12,900 bases of DNA from Dimargaris cristalligena (lineage: Eukaryota; Kickxellomycota; Dimargaritomycetes; Dimargaritales; Dimargaritaceae), in NCBI GenBank assembly GCA_027576995.1, contig JANBQC010000633.1, positions 2,855 to 15,754 of the forward strand, written 5' to 3'. The translations under genes and the position numbers were made by a program. Numbering within the stretch: position 1 is the first letter of the stretch; every line of letters starts with the position of its first letter. Shown in pieces: positions 1 through 8,800 of this stretch. The notes beneath the pieces were generated by a model. The model was not told the origin of the DNA and did no database searches. It was given only the letters and a program-made list of their open reading frames with translations.

Positions 1-983
1 GATGAACGACGTCGATTAGGCTTTTTGAAGCAACATCGCAACTCCGTAGATAGGTTTAGATGGATCGACTCTTTTTTTTGGCGGATCTCTTTGATTGGCG
101 ACGATTGCCAAAGTACCTTGCTTCCTATCAAAAATCGACGATCGATAGTGTAGTCCGCTACTTTACCTTTTCAACTACGTAGATGTGATCGCCTCCAATA
201 GCCTGGTCGACTAGCTGGCACCTCATTGGGCTATGTAATGCGGGGAATGATCAGCGAAAATGGGATTGGCTAGCCTTACCAATGAATGTGGAATGCCCCC
301 AAGACTAGCCCAAATAGATATTATCTGGTAGATGTAGTAGTGATCTGTACCCGCACCGGACTCGTTGGCGCCATATCGCTAATAATCCACCGTGTAAAAT
401 ATTATTATCTTTTGTGAGCTAATCTGTAATTGCGCTGTAACAAGGCAGTGTAGTGTATGCCTGCGGTTTGTGGATGGCGGGAGTGTCCCAAATGCTGTCC
501 ACCATTTCTCTCGCTGGGAGGTGTTGGACAGATTGATTGAAGTAATTTCCCTTAATTTGACAATACTCTAATTAACGGGGGATAGGGGGAGGGGTATAGG
601 CGAGCGCCAAACTCTCCGATGTTAGGATGCTACTTATTGAGCAAATATCAATCCCCACGAAAAATTAAATGGCGACACCATTTAGACATGGGTCCTGGGT
701 ATGATTAAAACCCCCTGCGGTACTAGTCGATTAAAAAGGGATACTGCCTAATAAGATGAAACTATAGGTCATGAATAGAGGGGAGTTTAGTCTGGCAAAT
801 CATCGAGAGCTGGCGATCTAGTGTAGTTGCAGACTAGATCACCTGGTAAGGAGAGCGCAAGGTTTAATGGGAAACGGGTTAATTGTCGTATCTATGGGGA
901 CAAGAGAGACAGGTATAGTCCTTGCGGGAGAGCCGAGTGATAACCAGGGATACTGGGGTATTATTATTATAACCAAATAATCG

Positions 984-999
984 CTGGTTAATTAACCAG
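984..999. repeat. Perfect 16-bp palindrome
   Basis: The sequence CTGGTTAATTAACCAG reads the same on both strands without a spacer. It is flanked on both sides by an ATAATC hexamer in direct orientation (near 977 and 1000). It sits in AT-rich gene-free DNA. It could bind a dimeric protein, but no adjacent gene suggests which one. Confidence 0.7.
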
Positions 1000-1083
1000 A
1001 TAATCAGTAGAGGAATGACTATAAGTCAAAGATACGATGATCTAAGCTCGACAAATGATAAGCAATGATTTAGGAAGAGACCA

Positions 1084-1133
1084 GGGGCTACTCGACGATC
1101 AGGCGTCGGCTGGGCTGGTGGAGGGGTAGCCCC
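1084..1133. repeat. Nested inverted repeat (possible hairpin)
   Basis: The outer arms GGGGCTA (1084-1090) and TAGCCCC (1127-1133) are exact reverse complements, and three more pairs including one G-U can extend the stem inward. Inside lies a second stem, CGACG (1093-1097) with CGTCG (1104-1108), around a six-base loop. No T-run or box motifs identify a known RNA class. Confidence 0.45.
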
Positions 1134-1904
1134 GGAGAATTAGTAGCGGCCACCGGATAGATAGTTTGGGGAGTGGTATTCGGAAATCCACAAAAAAGGA
1201 ACTAGTCGGATGGATTAAACTGATTGGCAACACCCCCTTACTGTCGGAGGTTTGCCACTTTCCCCACCGCTCCCTGTTTCTCCGTTATAAGAGCCAGGGT
1301 AATCCCTAAAACGGAGCTTGGTCATTCCTTTCCCATTCTTGGGTCAATTAATAATCCCTATTTTTAAAAAGCCCTCTATTACCACAGTGTCAATACGGGT
1401 TTAATGAAGTGCCTCAGGGATAGTAGGGGTGGCCCTGGCAGAGCTACACAGGCAAAATGGTTCATTATCTCTACTCCGGACCAGACAGAAAAAGGCACTG
1501 GTTTGGTCTAAAAGCGAATGCCAGTGAATTCAGGTGTAACTTGATTAGTGGAGCTACAAATGTTCATTTTGCTTCCCATCAGCTACAGTCAGTAAATATT
1601 CGACAATCCGTTCAATGGCTTGGCTTTACCACTGGTCCATCCATATATCCGCTTACTTCAGATCTTTTCCGACGTGTATTTTAATAGCCAGGCTCCCGTT
1701 TACTCACCGACCTACCATGCAATTTCCATTTGCGGTCCGCCGAATGGAATCGCTTAGTTCCCTCCGACGTTACGCAGGTCCGGTAGGACATTTCCTGGTT
1801 GGCCAAGTGGAAGGGAGGGGTGGTGGAGACATGCCACCTTTATGCTGGACTATTTTTATTAATTCGCATTAAGTAACCGTATTCCCTCCGGGAATTCGGA
1901 AGCC

Positions 1905-1956
1905 TGCTTCGTCTCTTTTTTTACCTAGTTGTACGTTTGCTTCGTCTCTTTTTTTT
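1905..1956. repeat. Direct duplication of a pyrimidine motif
   Basis: TGCTTCGTCTC followed by 7 T occurs at 1905-1922, and the same core followed by 8 T occurs at 1938-1956, a period of 33 bases. On the minus strand this gives an 11-codon in-frame repeat (KKRDEA twice), but the frame around it is short and of low complexity, so I treat it as a DNA repeat and not as coding. Confidence 0.7.
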
Positions 1957-2091
1957 GTATATACATATAATATTTTTTTCAACTGAAGGGGTTTTGTATC
2001 CCCCCCCCCATCCCCATTCTTACGCGCGCGTAACGCCCCCACAAAAAAATGGGAGAAATTCATCCAAGCCGTATAACGAAAAATCCACTAG

Positions 2092-2178
2092 ATTCGGCCA
2101 ATATTATAGTTAAAAATACATTTCCCATATATTTTCCCATTCACGTATAATGTAAACCCTTATATAGCTGGGCCGAAT
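2092..2178. promoter_or_regulatory. Inverted 8-bp arms near a TATA box
   Basis: ATTCGGCC at 2092-2099 and GGCCGAAT at 2171-2178 are exact reverse complements 71 bases apart. The second arm begins four bases after the TATA box of the small secreted-protein gene. The position suggests paired binding sites of one factor. This is inference only. Confidence 0.25.
2161..2166 (+). promoter_or_regulatory. TATA box of the small secreted-protein gene
   Basis: TATATA in the context CCTTATATAGC lies 154 bases upstream of the chosen ATG at 2320. Transcription would then begin near 2190, giving a leader of about 130 bases that contains one upstream ATG (2229). Confidence 0.5.
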
Positions 2179-2228
2179 TTCACCCAAGTGCTTAAACTAC
2201 TTAAAGACCTTGAGCCGCTACTCATTTT

Positions 2229-2294
2229 ATGAACGGTATCTCACTCATTCGTGACCCACATTACTCGTATCACTCACGCCGTAATCCATCCTAA
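2229..2294 (+). other. Upstream ORF of 21 codons before the zinc-finger gene
   Basis: An ATG at 2229 opens a 21-codon frame ending at TAA 2292-2294, 25 bases before the main ATG and in a different frame. It is the only ATG between the TATA box and the main start. If it is in the transcript it may lower or condition translation of the main frame. No peptide function is implied. Confidence 0.3.
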
Positions 2295-2319
2295 CTCACC
2301 ACCATTTTCCCTGCTCACC

Positions 2320-2655
2320 ATGCAGCTTCCCACTTTTACTTTGATGGCTGTGGCCGGTATGGCCTTGTTAGTGGTACCCGACTGCCAGGCGGTAACCACG
2401 CCCGAGGACTACTGGACCTCCTCCTACAATAGTTCACCACATTTCGCCGACTCGAGCACCGAGGCCTCGGGTCCCAAACAACTGGTAGCCGCTACGATCA
2501 AGGGTCGTCCATTATACATATGTCCCTACTGCTCTGTTCTAACCGCCGCGCGGGACTACCAAAACCACGTTGATGGATGCATCCATAAGAAAAGGGGGGC
2601 AGGATTCACCAAAGAGTACATTGACCTGTTGAAAGAAAGCCAAGCCGAGTCGTAA
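2320..2655 (+). CDS. Small predicted secreted protein with a C2HC zinc-finger motif
   Basis: This is a 111-residue protein of unknown function. The ATG at 2320 (context CTCACCATGC) was chosen because it opens a typical signal peptide: about 24 residues with a hydrophobic core (about 5-19) and a plausible signal peptidase site after Cys-Gln-Ala 22-24. The open frame extends upstream without another ATG. The mature part has one N-glycosylation sequon (Asn37-Ser-Ser), then a compact zinc-binding pattern, Cys68-x2-Cys71-x11-His83-x3-Cys87, followed by a lysine/arginine patch and a helical acidic tail. Third codon positions are rich in G and C, as in the neighbouring genes, which supports a real gene. 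It has its own TATA box and poly(A) signal. A zinc finger in a secreted protein is unusual. The leader could instead be a membrane anchor or organelle signal. I cannot assign a family. Confidence 0.72.
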   Translation: MQLPTFTLMAVAGMALLVVPDCQAVTTPEDYWTSSYNSSPHFADSSTEASGPKQLVAATIKGRPLYICPYCSVLTAARDYQNHVDGCIHKKRGAGFTKEYIDLLKESQAES

Positions 2656-2707
2656 ACCTCGGGAGAATACCCTAACCCAAAAAGTAGGCCCTAGTCGTAT
2701 CCAATAC

Positions 2708-2713
2708 AATAAA
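2708..2713 (+). terminator. Poly(A) signal of the small secreted-protein gene
   Basis: Canonical AATAAA, 53 bases after the stop codon at 2655, a normal spacing for a short 3' untranslated region. Confidence 0.55.
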
Positions 2714-3426
2714 ATACCCAGATTGCGAATCCGCGGTCCTGTCGGTAATATGGTAATTTATCCTTTCAATCAACGGTATGCTCAACGCAAAATAAACACC
2801 CCTCAAAATCCCCCGCGCAAGCAAATCCTTCCCAAGCCCGACTAACCCCGCCTGGGGTCCGACTCCGATCACAACTTATTTACCACCTTGCTATTGCTTG
2901 TTTTCAGCCGTCACTTTGACACTCCCCTCTCCTCTATCCAGGCTTTTGCCTTATTTAGCATCTATTAGTCAATAGAAAATAGTTCCTGTTTATCTAAAAT
3001 CGCGTGTCGATCGCCAAGCGGCTCTCACTCTTAGCGACTAGGTTAAACCCCTGTCCCACATTAGGTATCGGAGCGATGCTTTACTTTACTTTGCTATGCT
3101 ATGCTAGTGACCACCAGCAATATAGCCAGGGATGCAAGCGGAGGTGTTGAATACCGAATAGTTCTCCTACGGAGACTCATAAGATTTATCCTACGGTCAC
3201 CTCTGTCACATAAGTCTCGTTGACATATAAATCATACCGTCTAGGCCCATATTCCTACGAAGCATCCGTAACGATGCTTTGCTATAAGCGGGTTTCCAAT
3301 GGTCCATTGCTTTATTAATGTAGTAACCCTGTGGATTCTGTCATTCTGGTTTTACATTACACAATCGATCAGTCACCACATACCAAATATAGATGAAAAC
3401 TCCAAAAAACAAAGGCAGCTTAGTAG
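2714..3426. other. Gene-free stretch between convergent genes
   Basis: This lies between the 3' ends of the plus-strand secreted-protein gene and minus-strand OLA1. No supported coding region was found on either strand. It holds short iterations (TTACT twice, ATGCT three times near 3075-3105) and a 7-bp hairpin at 3260-3279 (AAGCATC, six-base loop, GATGCTT) whose right arm repeats sequence from about 3074. A plus-strand frame from 3299 runs into the antisense of OLA1 and is not a gene. Confidence 0.55.
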
Positions 3427-3432
3427 TTTATT
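3427..3432 (-). terminator. Poly(A) signal of OLA1
   Basis: TTTATT on the plus strand is AATAAA on the minus strand, about 155 bases after the OLA1 stop codon. It is the first canonical copy downstream. Confidence 0.45.
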
Positions 3433-3586
3433 CTCCATTGTTTTTTTTAAAAAACAGCAACAACAACTACAAATAATAAAAAAAGTAAAGACAATCTCAG
3501 CCCTATGGCTGTGTGATCAAACAATAGTAGTTTTAAACGCCCACGTCAATATCATTTTCCAGCACAGGGGAGGTGTGTGTGTGATC

Positions 3587-4783
3587 CTATTTCTTGGGAT
3601 TGGCGGTGACGTTGAACTTGAAGAAGATGATATCACCATCTTCCACCACGTAGTCCTTGCCCTTCTGGAGGTACCGACCGGCCGCCTTGACGCCGGCTTC
3701 GGAGCCGTTTTCGACCAAATCGGTGTACTTCATGACTTCGGCCATGATAAAACCCCGCTCAAAGTCGGTATGGATAGTCCCGGCGGCCTGGGGGGCCTTG
3801 GTATTACGGCGGATGGTCCAGGCCCGCACTTCATCGGGTCCCCCGGTGAAGAAGTAGACCAACTGGAGGGCCTGGTAACCGGCCACGATGATTTTGGGGA
3901 GCGACGAAGCGGTACCCAGGGCCTTTAATTCGGCTTCCCGGGCGGCCTGGTCGGGCAGATCGGCCAATTCGGACTCGAGGGCCCCGCTAAAGGGAATGAG
4001 CAGATCCCCGGGGTTGTGCTTATCGATCCATTCCTTGATGGGGAGCAGGTACTTGTTCTTCTTACGGATGAAGTCCTTCTTGCTCAGATTCACCAGATAA
4101 ATCACGGGCTTAGCGGTCAACAACAGCAAACGGTTAATCACATCTACTTCCTTGTTGTTCCAGTCCCCTTTACGGACGTCCTGGTCACCTTCGACAAAGG
4201 CCAAAACCTTTTTGGCTACTTCGAGTTCCTCCTTCTTGGCCTTGTCCGCCCCGGAAACATTGGTGCCCAGGCGCGATATGCCCTTACCCGCCTGTTCAAT
4301 GTGCTTGGTCAAAAACTCAATGTCCTTGAGGCGGAGTTCCTGGTGGATGATTTCCATATCGCGGGTGGGGTCCACTTCGCCCTCCACGTGCACCACATCG
4401 GCCTCGTCAAAGGCCCGCACCATATGGAAAATGGCATCGACCGACCGGACGTGGCTCAAGAAGGCATTGCCCAGACCCTCCCCGGACGAAGCGCCCTTGA
4501 CCAGACCGGCGATATCAATGACGGTCAAATAGGCGGGCACTTTGCTGGCGGGCTTGAAGTGGTCGCACAGCCAGTCGAAACGGGCATCGGGCACGGCCAC
4601 GCGGGATTCCTCGGGGTCGATGGTACAGAACGGGTAGTTCTCGGCCGCGGAGGCACTGTTGGTCAGCGTGTTGAAGAACGTCGACTTGCCCACATTGGGC
4701 AGACCCACCACACCGATCTTCAAGTTGTTGGACGGGCGACCGAGCAGGATTTTCTCTTCCTTGACCTGTTTCTTGGGGGGCAT
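3587..4783 (-). CDS. OLA1: Obg-like ATPase 1 (YchF/OLA1 family)
   Basis: The protein has 398 residues, close to yeast and human OLA1, and is a P-loop NTPase of the Obg superfamily that prefers ATP. It works in the cytosol in association with ribosomes and stress responses. Visible motifs are the P-loop GLPNVGKS (27-34), the switch II motif DIAG (90-93), the family hallmark [11 protein letters not shown] (101-111), a charged coiled-coil insertion (about 140-205), and a C-terminal TGS domain (about 304-390) ending DGDIIFFKF. The start at 4783 opens with MPPKKQV, the usual fungal N terminus, with A at -3. An in-frame ATG at 5056 would add 91 residues. The G4 motif, normally NLSE, reads NLSK (Asn232 to Lys235, codon AAG at 4079-4081), which is odd for this family. 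No intron is seen. The Myb gene lies upstream on the same strand. Confidence 0.96.
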   Translation of the reverse strand: MPPKKQVKEEKILLGRPSNNLKIGVVGLPNVGKSTFFNTLTNSASAAENYPFCTIDPEESRVAVPDARFDWLCDHFKPASKVPAYLTVIDIAGLVKGASSGEGLGNAFLSHVRSVDAIFHMVRAFDEADVVHVEGEVDPTRDMEIIHQELRLKDIEFLTKHIEQAGKGISRLGTNVSGADKAKKEELEVAKKVLAFVEGDQDVRKGDWNNKEVDVINRLLLLTAKPVIYLVNLSKKDFIRKKNKYLLPIKEWIDKHNPGDLLIPFSGALESELADLPDQAAREAELKALGTASSLPKIIVAGYQALQLVYFFTGGPDEVRAWTIRRNTKAPQAAGTIHTDFERGFIMAEVMKYTDLVENGSEAGVKAAGRYLQKGKDYVVEDGDIIFFKFNVTANPKK

Positions 4784-5110
4784 CTTGGCTTTCTTTTTGG
4801 CGAAAAGGGGATTGGCGGAGCGGTGGAAGAAGGCGCGCGGGGGGGAAAAGGATAGTGACGGTCGATAACGGTGGTGGTGGGAGGGGAGAGTAGAGATCAA
4901 CGACGCTGGGGATGGTCGGGTGACAATAAAGGAGAAGAAGGCCAAGGGGGGGAAGCGTAAAGAAGGCGAGAGATGGGAATAGGTAGCAGGGGAGCCAACC
5001 GGAGGGGAAGGGAGAAAGGATAGAGGCCGAAGCAGGAGGATCGAACGTTGCGACATGACGCTGCCCTAGGGTACTGGAAAGCAAGAGAGAGCAGGGTGGG
5101 TGGGAGGAGA
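4784..5110 (-). promoter_or_regulatory. Pyrimidine-rich leader of OLA1 with in-frame upstream ATG
   Basis: On the minus strand this stretch is dominated by C and T runs and contains a single ATG, at 5056, in frame with OLA1 and with no stop between. The added 91 residues contain no Asp or Glu and about a dozen Arg and Lys, which resembles a mitochondrial presequence. The same composition follows trivially from pyrimidine-rich DNA. The 5056 ATG has G at -3 and T at +4, a weaker context than the 4783 ATG. No clear TATA box was found for this gene, so the transcript start is unknown. Confidence 0.4.
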
Positions 5111-5860
5111 ACAGTGGCTATGGGCCTAACCAGAAAAAAAAATCGGGCAGTGTTCTTATGGGCAATTAACATACATACTCCTCTCCCCCCCATCCTTAGT
5201 GGCAAAGGCCCATCATTTGTAAATACTGTGAAATACACCTCATGCCGCCGTTTGCCGTTATCAACCCGCCTACCTTCGTGTCTATAGTCCAGATATAAAA
5301 GGGGAGTTATCCGTCGACTATCATATCCAAACACAGAAACGGCATGATATGGACAAAACACCCATTCAACTAAACTGAGAAAAGGGAGGACAACCTATTA
5401 CAGCAGCCCATTGTAGTATCTATTGGTAGACAGATACTATAGCGAAACAAGGAGATTATGGTTTATTACACAGTATTTACAGATAATACAGCTGTCCAAA
5501 GAATGGGGAGCAACAGGTCAGAATTTCATCCAAACACAACAAACTAGCGAAGTAGATACCGCCAAGTCTCTTTCGAAATAGGTTCCGATCTCTAGCTCTG
5601 GCACGTACGACTAAAAGATGGCGGTTTTGAACAGTCTGTGGAAACAAATAAGAATTTACAATTACATGGGCAAACAAAAAATTCCGATATGCCGCGAATC
5701 AAGTCGGTACCGCAAACGGGGTGTAAGGACCGTGGAGGTCCCAAGTAAGCAAGTCATGGGCATCGCTAATAAATAATCGTGGAGAGCGAAAAGGTACATA
5801 ACTTCGATTTAGGTGGGGCGGAGTAGTGTCCGGGCGATATAAATGGTCGTCTGGGGCCAT
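5111..5860. other. Intergenic: OLA1 promoter and 3' region of the Myb gene
   Basis: Both flanking genes run leftwards, so the right part should hold the 3' untranslated region of the Myb gene and the left part the OLA1 promoter. A good plus-strand TATA-like sequence (TATAAAAG near 5294) has no plus-strand gene behind it. Short frames at 5477-5677 (minus, 66 codons) and 5618-5776 (plus, 52 codons) overlap each other; neither is recognisable. Confidence 0.4.
5462..5467 (-). terminator. Candidate poly(A) signal of the Myb/GON4L-like gene
   Basis: This is the only canonical minus-strand AATAAA (TTTATT on plus) found between the Myb stop codon and the OLA1 leader. It implies a 3' untranslated region of about 400 bases, or else it serves a separate short minus-strand transcript. 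Confidence 0.35.
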
Positions 5861-5863
5861 TCC

Positions 5864-8800
5864 TTATTTCGATTTCATGGATGCGATAGGTCGGGGGGGC
5901 GTTACTGCTAACTGAGGCGCGCGGGTTAATTTAGTAACCGCTAATCCAAGGTTCTTGGGTTTGGTGGGGGTCCGAAGACATTGTACCAGCGTGGAAGGGG
6001 CTGGTTTCGGTGGGCCGGGCTGGATACTAGTGGCGGGAGCCAACGATGGGTAGGTCGGTATTGAGCGGGGCGTCGAAGTCGGTGCCAATTCGGGCAAGGG
6101 TTCGATGCCGGAGGTGATTTGAGAAAGCACCGACGTAGCCTTGGTGCCAGGTGCTCGCTTGCGGTGAGGCTGGCGGTTACTTAAACTGGCCCAAGCCGAG
6201 CGCAGAGCGAAACTGGGGCGGTGCTTAATAATCTTACGGTTGACGGTGCGGAATCGTTTACCATATACACCCACCGCCGAGCGCAAAATTTCCCCTTCCT
6301 CCAAGGTAAAGGGTTTAATTTGCAACAGTAGAAAAGATTTAACGGGGTTGCTCTTGACCCGGCGGGCCTTGAGGTTGCCAATCCGATTTTCAATTTGCCG
6401 GTTTGATTTGGTAGGGAGCAGGTGGCTTCGAATGGAGTTTTTATCGTCCTGGCCGAAAAATCGCAATCCAAAGAGAAGCAGGTTGTCTTCGGAATTGAAG
6501 AAGGTGACCCGACTCCGGTAGCGGGAACTCACAATACGGGGAAGCAGATCGGGGTGGAAAATGGGGCGACAGGCGGTTAGGTAGTCGTCCACGCAGGCCG
6601 GAAGGGACATGGGCGTGATATTAGCCAATTCCCAGGTAGTGCCACTCACCACATCATCAGACTCCTTCACCTTAGTCTTCCGCCACTTGGGCTTACGGAA
6701 ATCCCGCTGAAACTGAGGCACATCACTGGTATCCAGGCTGGGAAGGGAAACAATGGCGGATCGGAGTGGGTCGGCTATGGTGAACCGGGGGGGCAGATCA
6801 GTAGTAGTAGTAGTGGTGGGTTGGGGGACCTCCAGCACGTGATATAAAAGATAGTGGGTGTAGGCGGCAATCTGAGGGGCCCCGATAATCCGATAAAATG
6901 AGTTACGATCGTCCACCCCCGTCTCTAGTGCGTAGGAATCGTACTCCAGAAGGGAGTCTAACTGGCCCTGCCAGTGCCTGGCCACCTCCGTAGTTTGGCC
7001 CTGGGTGACGGTTTCCAGAACCAAAGCTTGGGCGACAATCTGTAAATTGGCCTGCATCTGGCGGCGTAACGTGACCATTTGTTCGGCGGAGAAGAGTGAA
7101 GCGGAGTCCGATTTCTCCGAGTCCCCGTTCGGGAACGCCAATGGGTCAGCATTAGCCATACCATCTCGGTACAGTCCATCGTACTCCTGGCGTGAGATGC
7201 GGCAGGCAAAATCTTGACGGAGCTCCTCTTGGCTTTCGATTCGAGGACCCAGTGGGTTGTCGTCATACTCCTCGTCGTCACTAAGATCCTCCGGGAAGAT
7301 GGCGTGGGAGGGGGCCAGGGAAGGAGCGTCGAGTCGCCAAGGTTTACCGAAAGCAGCAGATGGGGTAGATACCGCCAAGTTAAACGAGCCCGCCGTAGTG
7401 GTGCTACTGGCCTCATCGACAGCCACTGTCGTATTCCTAGCTTCAGAGTTCGCCTCCGAGGCCGAATACTGGTGCGGGATTGAGTCGATGACCATGCTAG
7501 CCGTAAAACCGCCATCGGGATTCGGGCCAGCCGAATAGGCGGATTCAGGAACAGCAAAGCTCATTGGACTATCATTCTGAAGACTACGGAGAAAATCAGC
7601 GTAGACCTTGGTGTCTGGGTCGTCACTGTCCTGCCAAATCAAGGCTCTCGGGGCAGGAAAATGGGGTATTCCAGTCACGGTGGGTGAGGAGGGTAGAGTA
7701 CGTTCATCGGATACAATAGGTTTAGAGGAGGGCAATGGCCGTAGTGGAGTCAGCCTAGGCCGCTGAGTGGGATGTGATGGCTTTAAGCGGGCCGGAGAAA
7801 ATGGCTGGGAAAAAGGGGGTGAGACACGAGTCTCGGTGGCAAGGAGAAGTGGTTGTGCAGAGAAATCTTCCTTGCGCCCGCTTGGGTATTCGTAGTCAAT
7901 TGTATTATCATTGTCCTCTTCATCGTCTTCGAATTCAAGTTCGGACTGAGCATCGCTTCCCGAATCACCCAGATCTTCGTCATCGTTGTCGCCGTCTTCT
8001 TCTTCATCGTCACTGATATTTTCATCGCTATACGAATCATCATTATCTTCTTCGGCCTCAATCGCCAAAGAACCTGCCGGGGCGCCCGGGCTTGTTTGAA
8101 AGGGGTCGTCCTCGTTTCTACCCGAACCTTCCAATGATGCGTTAACATCAGGTAATCCGGGCTGGGCTGTTTCGGGGTCAGTGGCTTCGGAGCCATCGAA
8201 GGATATTTGAAGTGGAAAGTAACTCGACTCCATCGAAGGCTGTAGTGTATGGGTCCCAAAATCAAATCCCGGTACAATCGAATGGATATCCCAGGCTTGG
8301 GAGATGGTGGTGGCTGAATCGGGAAGAGCGGGCGTGACAAATGGGTCGTCGGCTTGGAAAGGAACCGCAAAAGTTGAGTTGAAGAGTTCTTCTGGTGCGA
8401 GTGGGAAAAGGGGTAATGGTGGGTCACTTAGGGTTGTTTGGGGATTCTGGCGAAACTCGATATTACTATGGGCCGCCGACACGGCTTGGTCCATGCCGGC
8501 TCGTTGGTGGAGTGAGCTGGATGGGAGGGAGACGGAGGAAGCCTCCGATTTGTAGGGAGCCACATCATCCCGAAGACTGCGGAGTATTTGGGGATCCAAT
8601 GCGGGGGTGGTTGTACTCCAGCATTGAAGTAGGTCCTGGTCCGGCCAGGAGGTAGGTAAGCGTAAAGCGTGGAGGGCAATGCTATGTTTCAACTGGTTGA
8701 CGGGCGAATTAGGGTCGGCAAAGTCTAGGATCATAGTCTCGAGTACTTGGATATAATAGGGATGCTGCCATATGGAAGAAAATTGAGGAGGGGTGGGGTC

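Larger units (their letters stand above)
1..2150. other. Gene-free stretch, no supported gene
   Basis: Both strands were read and no convincing gene was found. Stop codons are frequent and base composition lacks the GC-rich third positions of the real genes further on. The longest frame with an ATG (1457-1684, plus, 75 codons) uses mixed, unbiased codons and has no poly(A) signal behind it, so it is not called. The stretch does contain a perfect palindrome near 984, a nested hairpin near 1084, a duplicated pyrimidine motif near 1905 and a run of ten C at 2000-2009, each described separately. No tRNA B-box was seen. Confidence 0.6.

Noticed and set aside
1457..1684. 75-codon plus-strand frame with an acceptable ATG context
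   Set aside because: Codon use is unlike the real genes, there is no AATAAA downstream, and no domain is recognised.
1793..1880. tRNA-like A-box (TGGCCAAGTGG at 1800-1810)
   Set aside because: No B-box and no matching acceptor stem follow within tRNA length.
1869..2063. 64-codon minus-strand frame with KKRDEA repeated twice
   Set aside because: The repeat comes from a DNA duplication, and the frame includes homopolymer runs of G and A. The nearby AATAAA is likely chance in AT-rich DNA.
3299..3928. Plus-strand frame of 209 codons
   Set aside because: Its second half is antisense to the OLA1 C terminus and its first half is low-complexity, A-rich intergenic sequence.
4016..4855. Long plus-strand open frame of 279 codons opposite OLA1
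   Set aside because: It is the antisense of a firmly identified OLA1. GC-rich third positions often leave the opposite strand open, and the translation shows no family features.
7783..8427. Minus-strand frame of 214 codons inside the Myb gene
   Set aside because: It overlaps the Myb/GON4L-like reading frame in another phase. Its Met/Thr/Lys-rich part is the acidic tract read out of frame.
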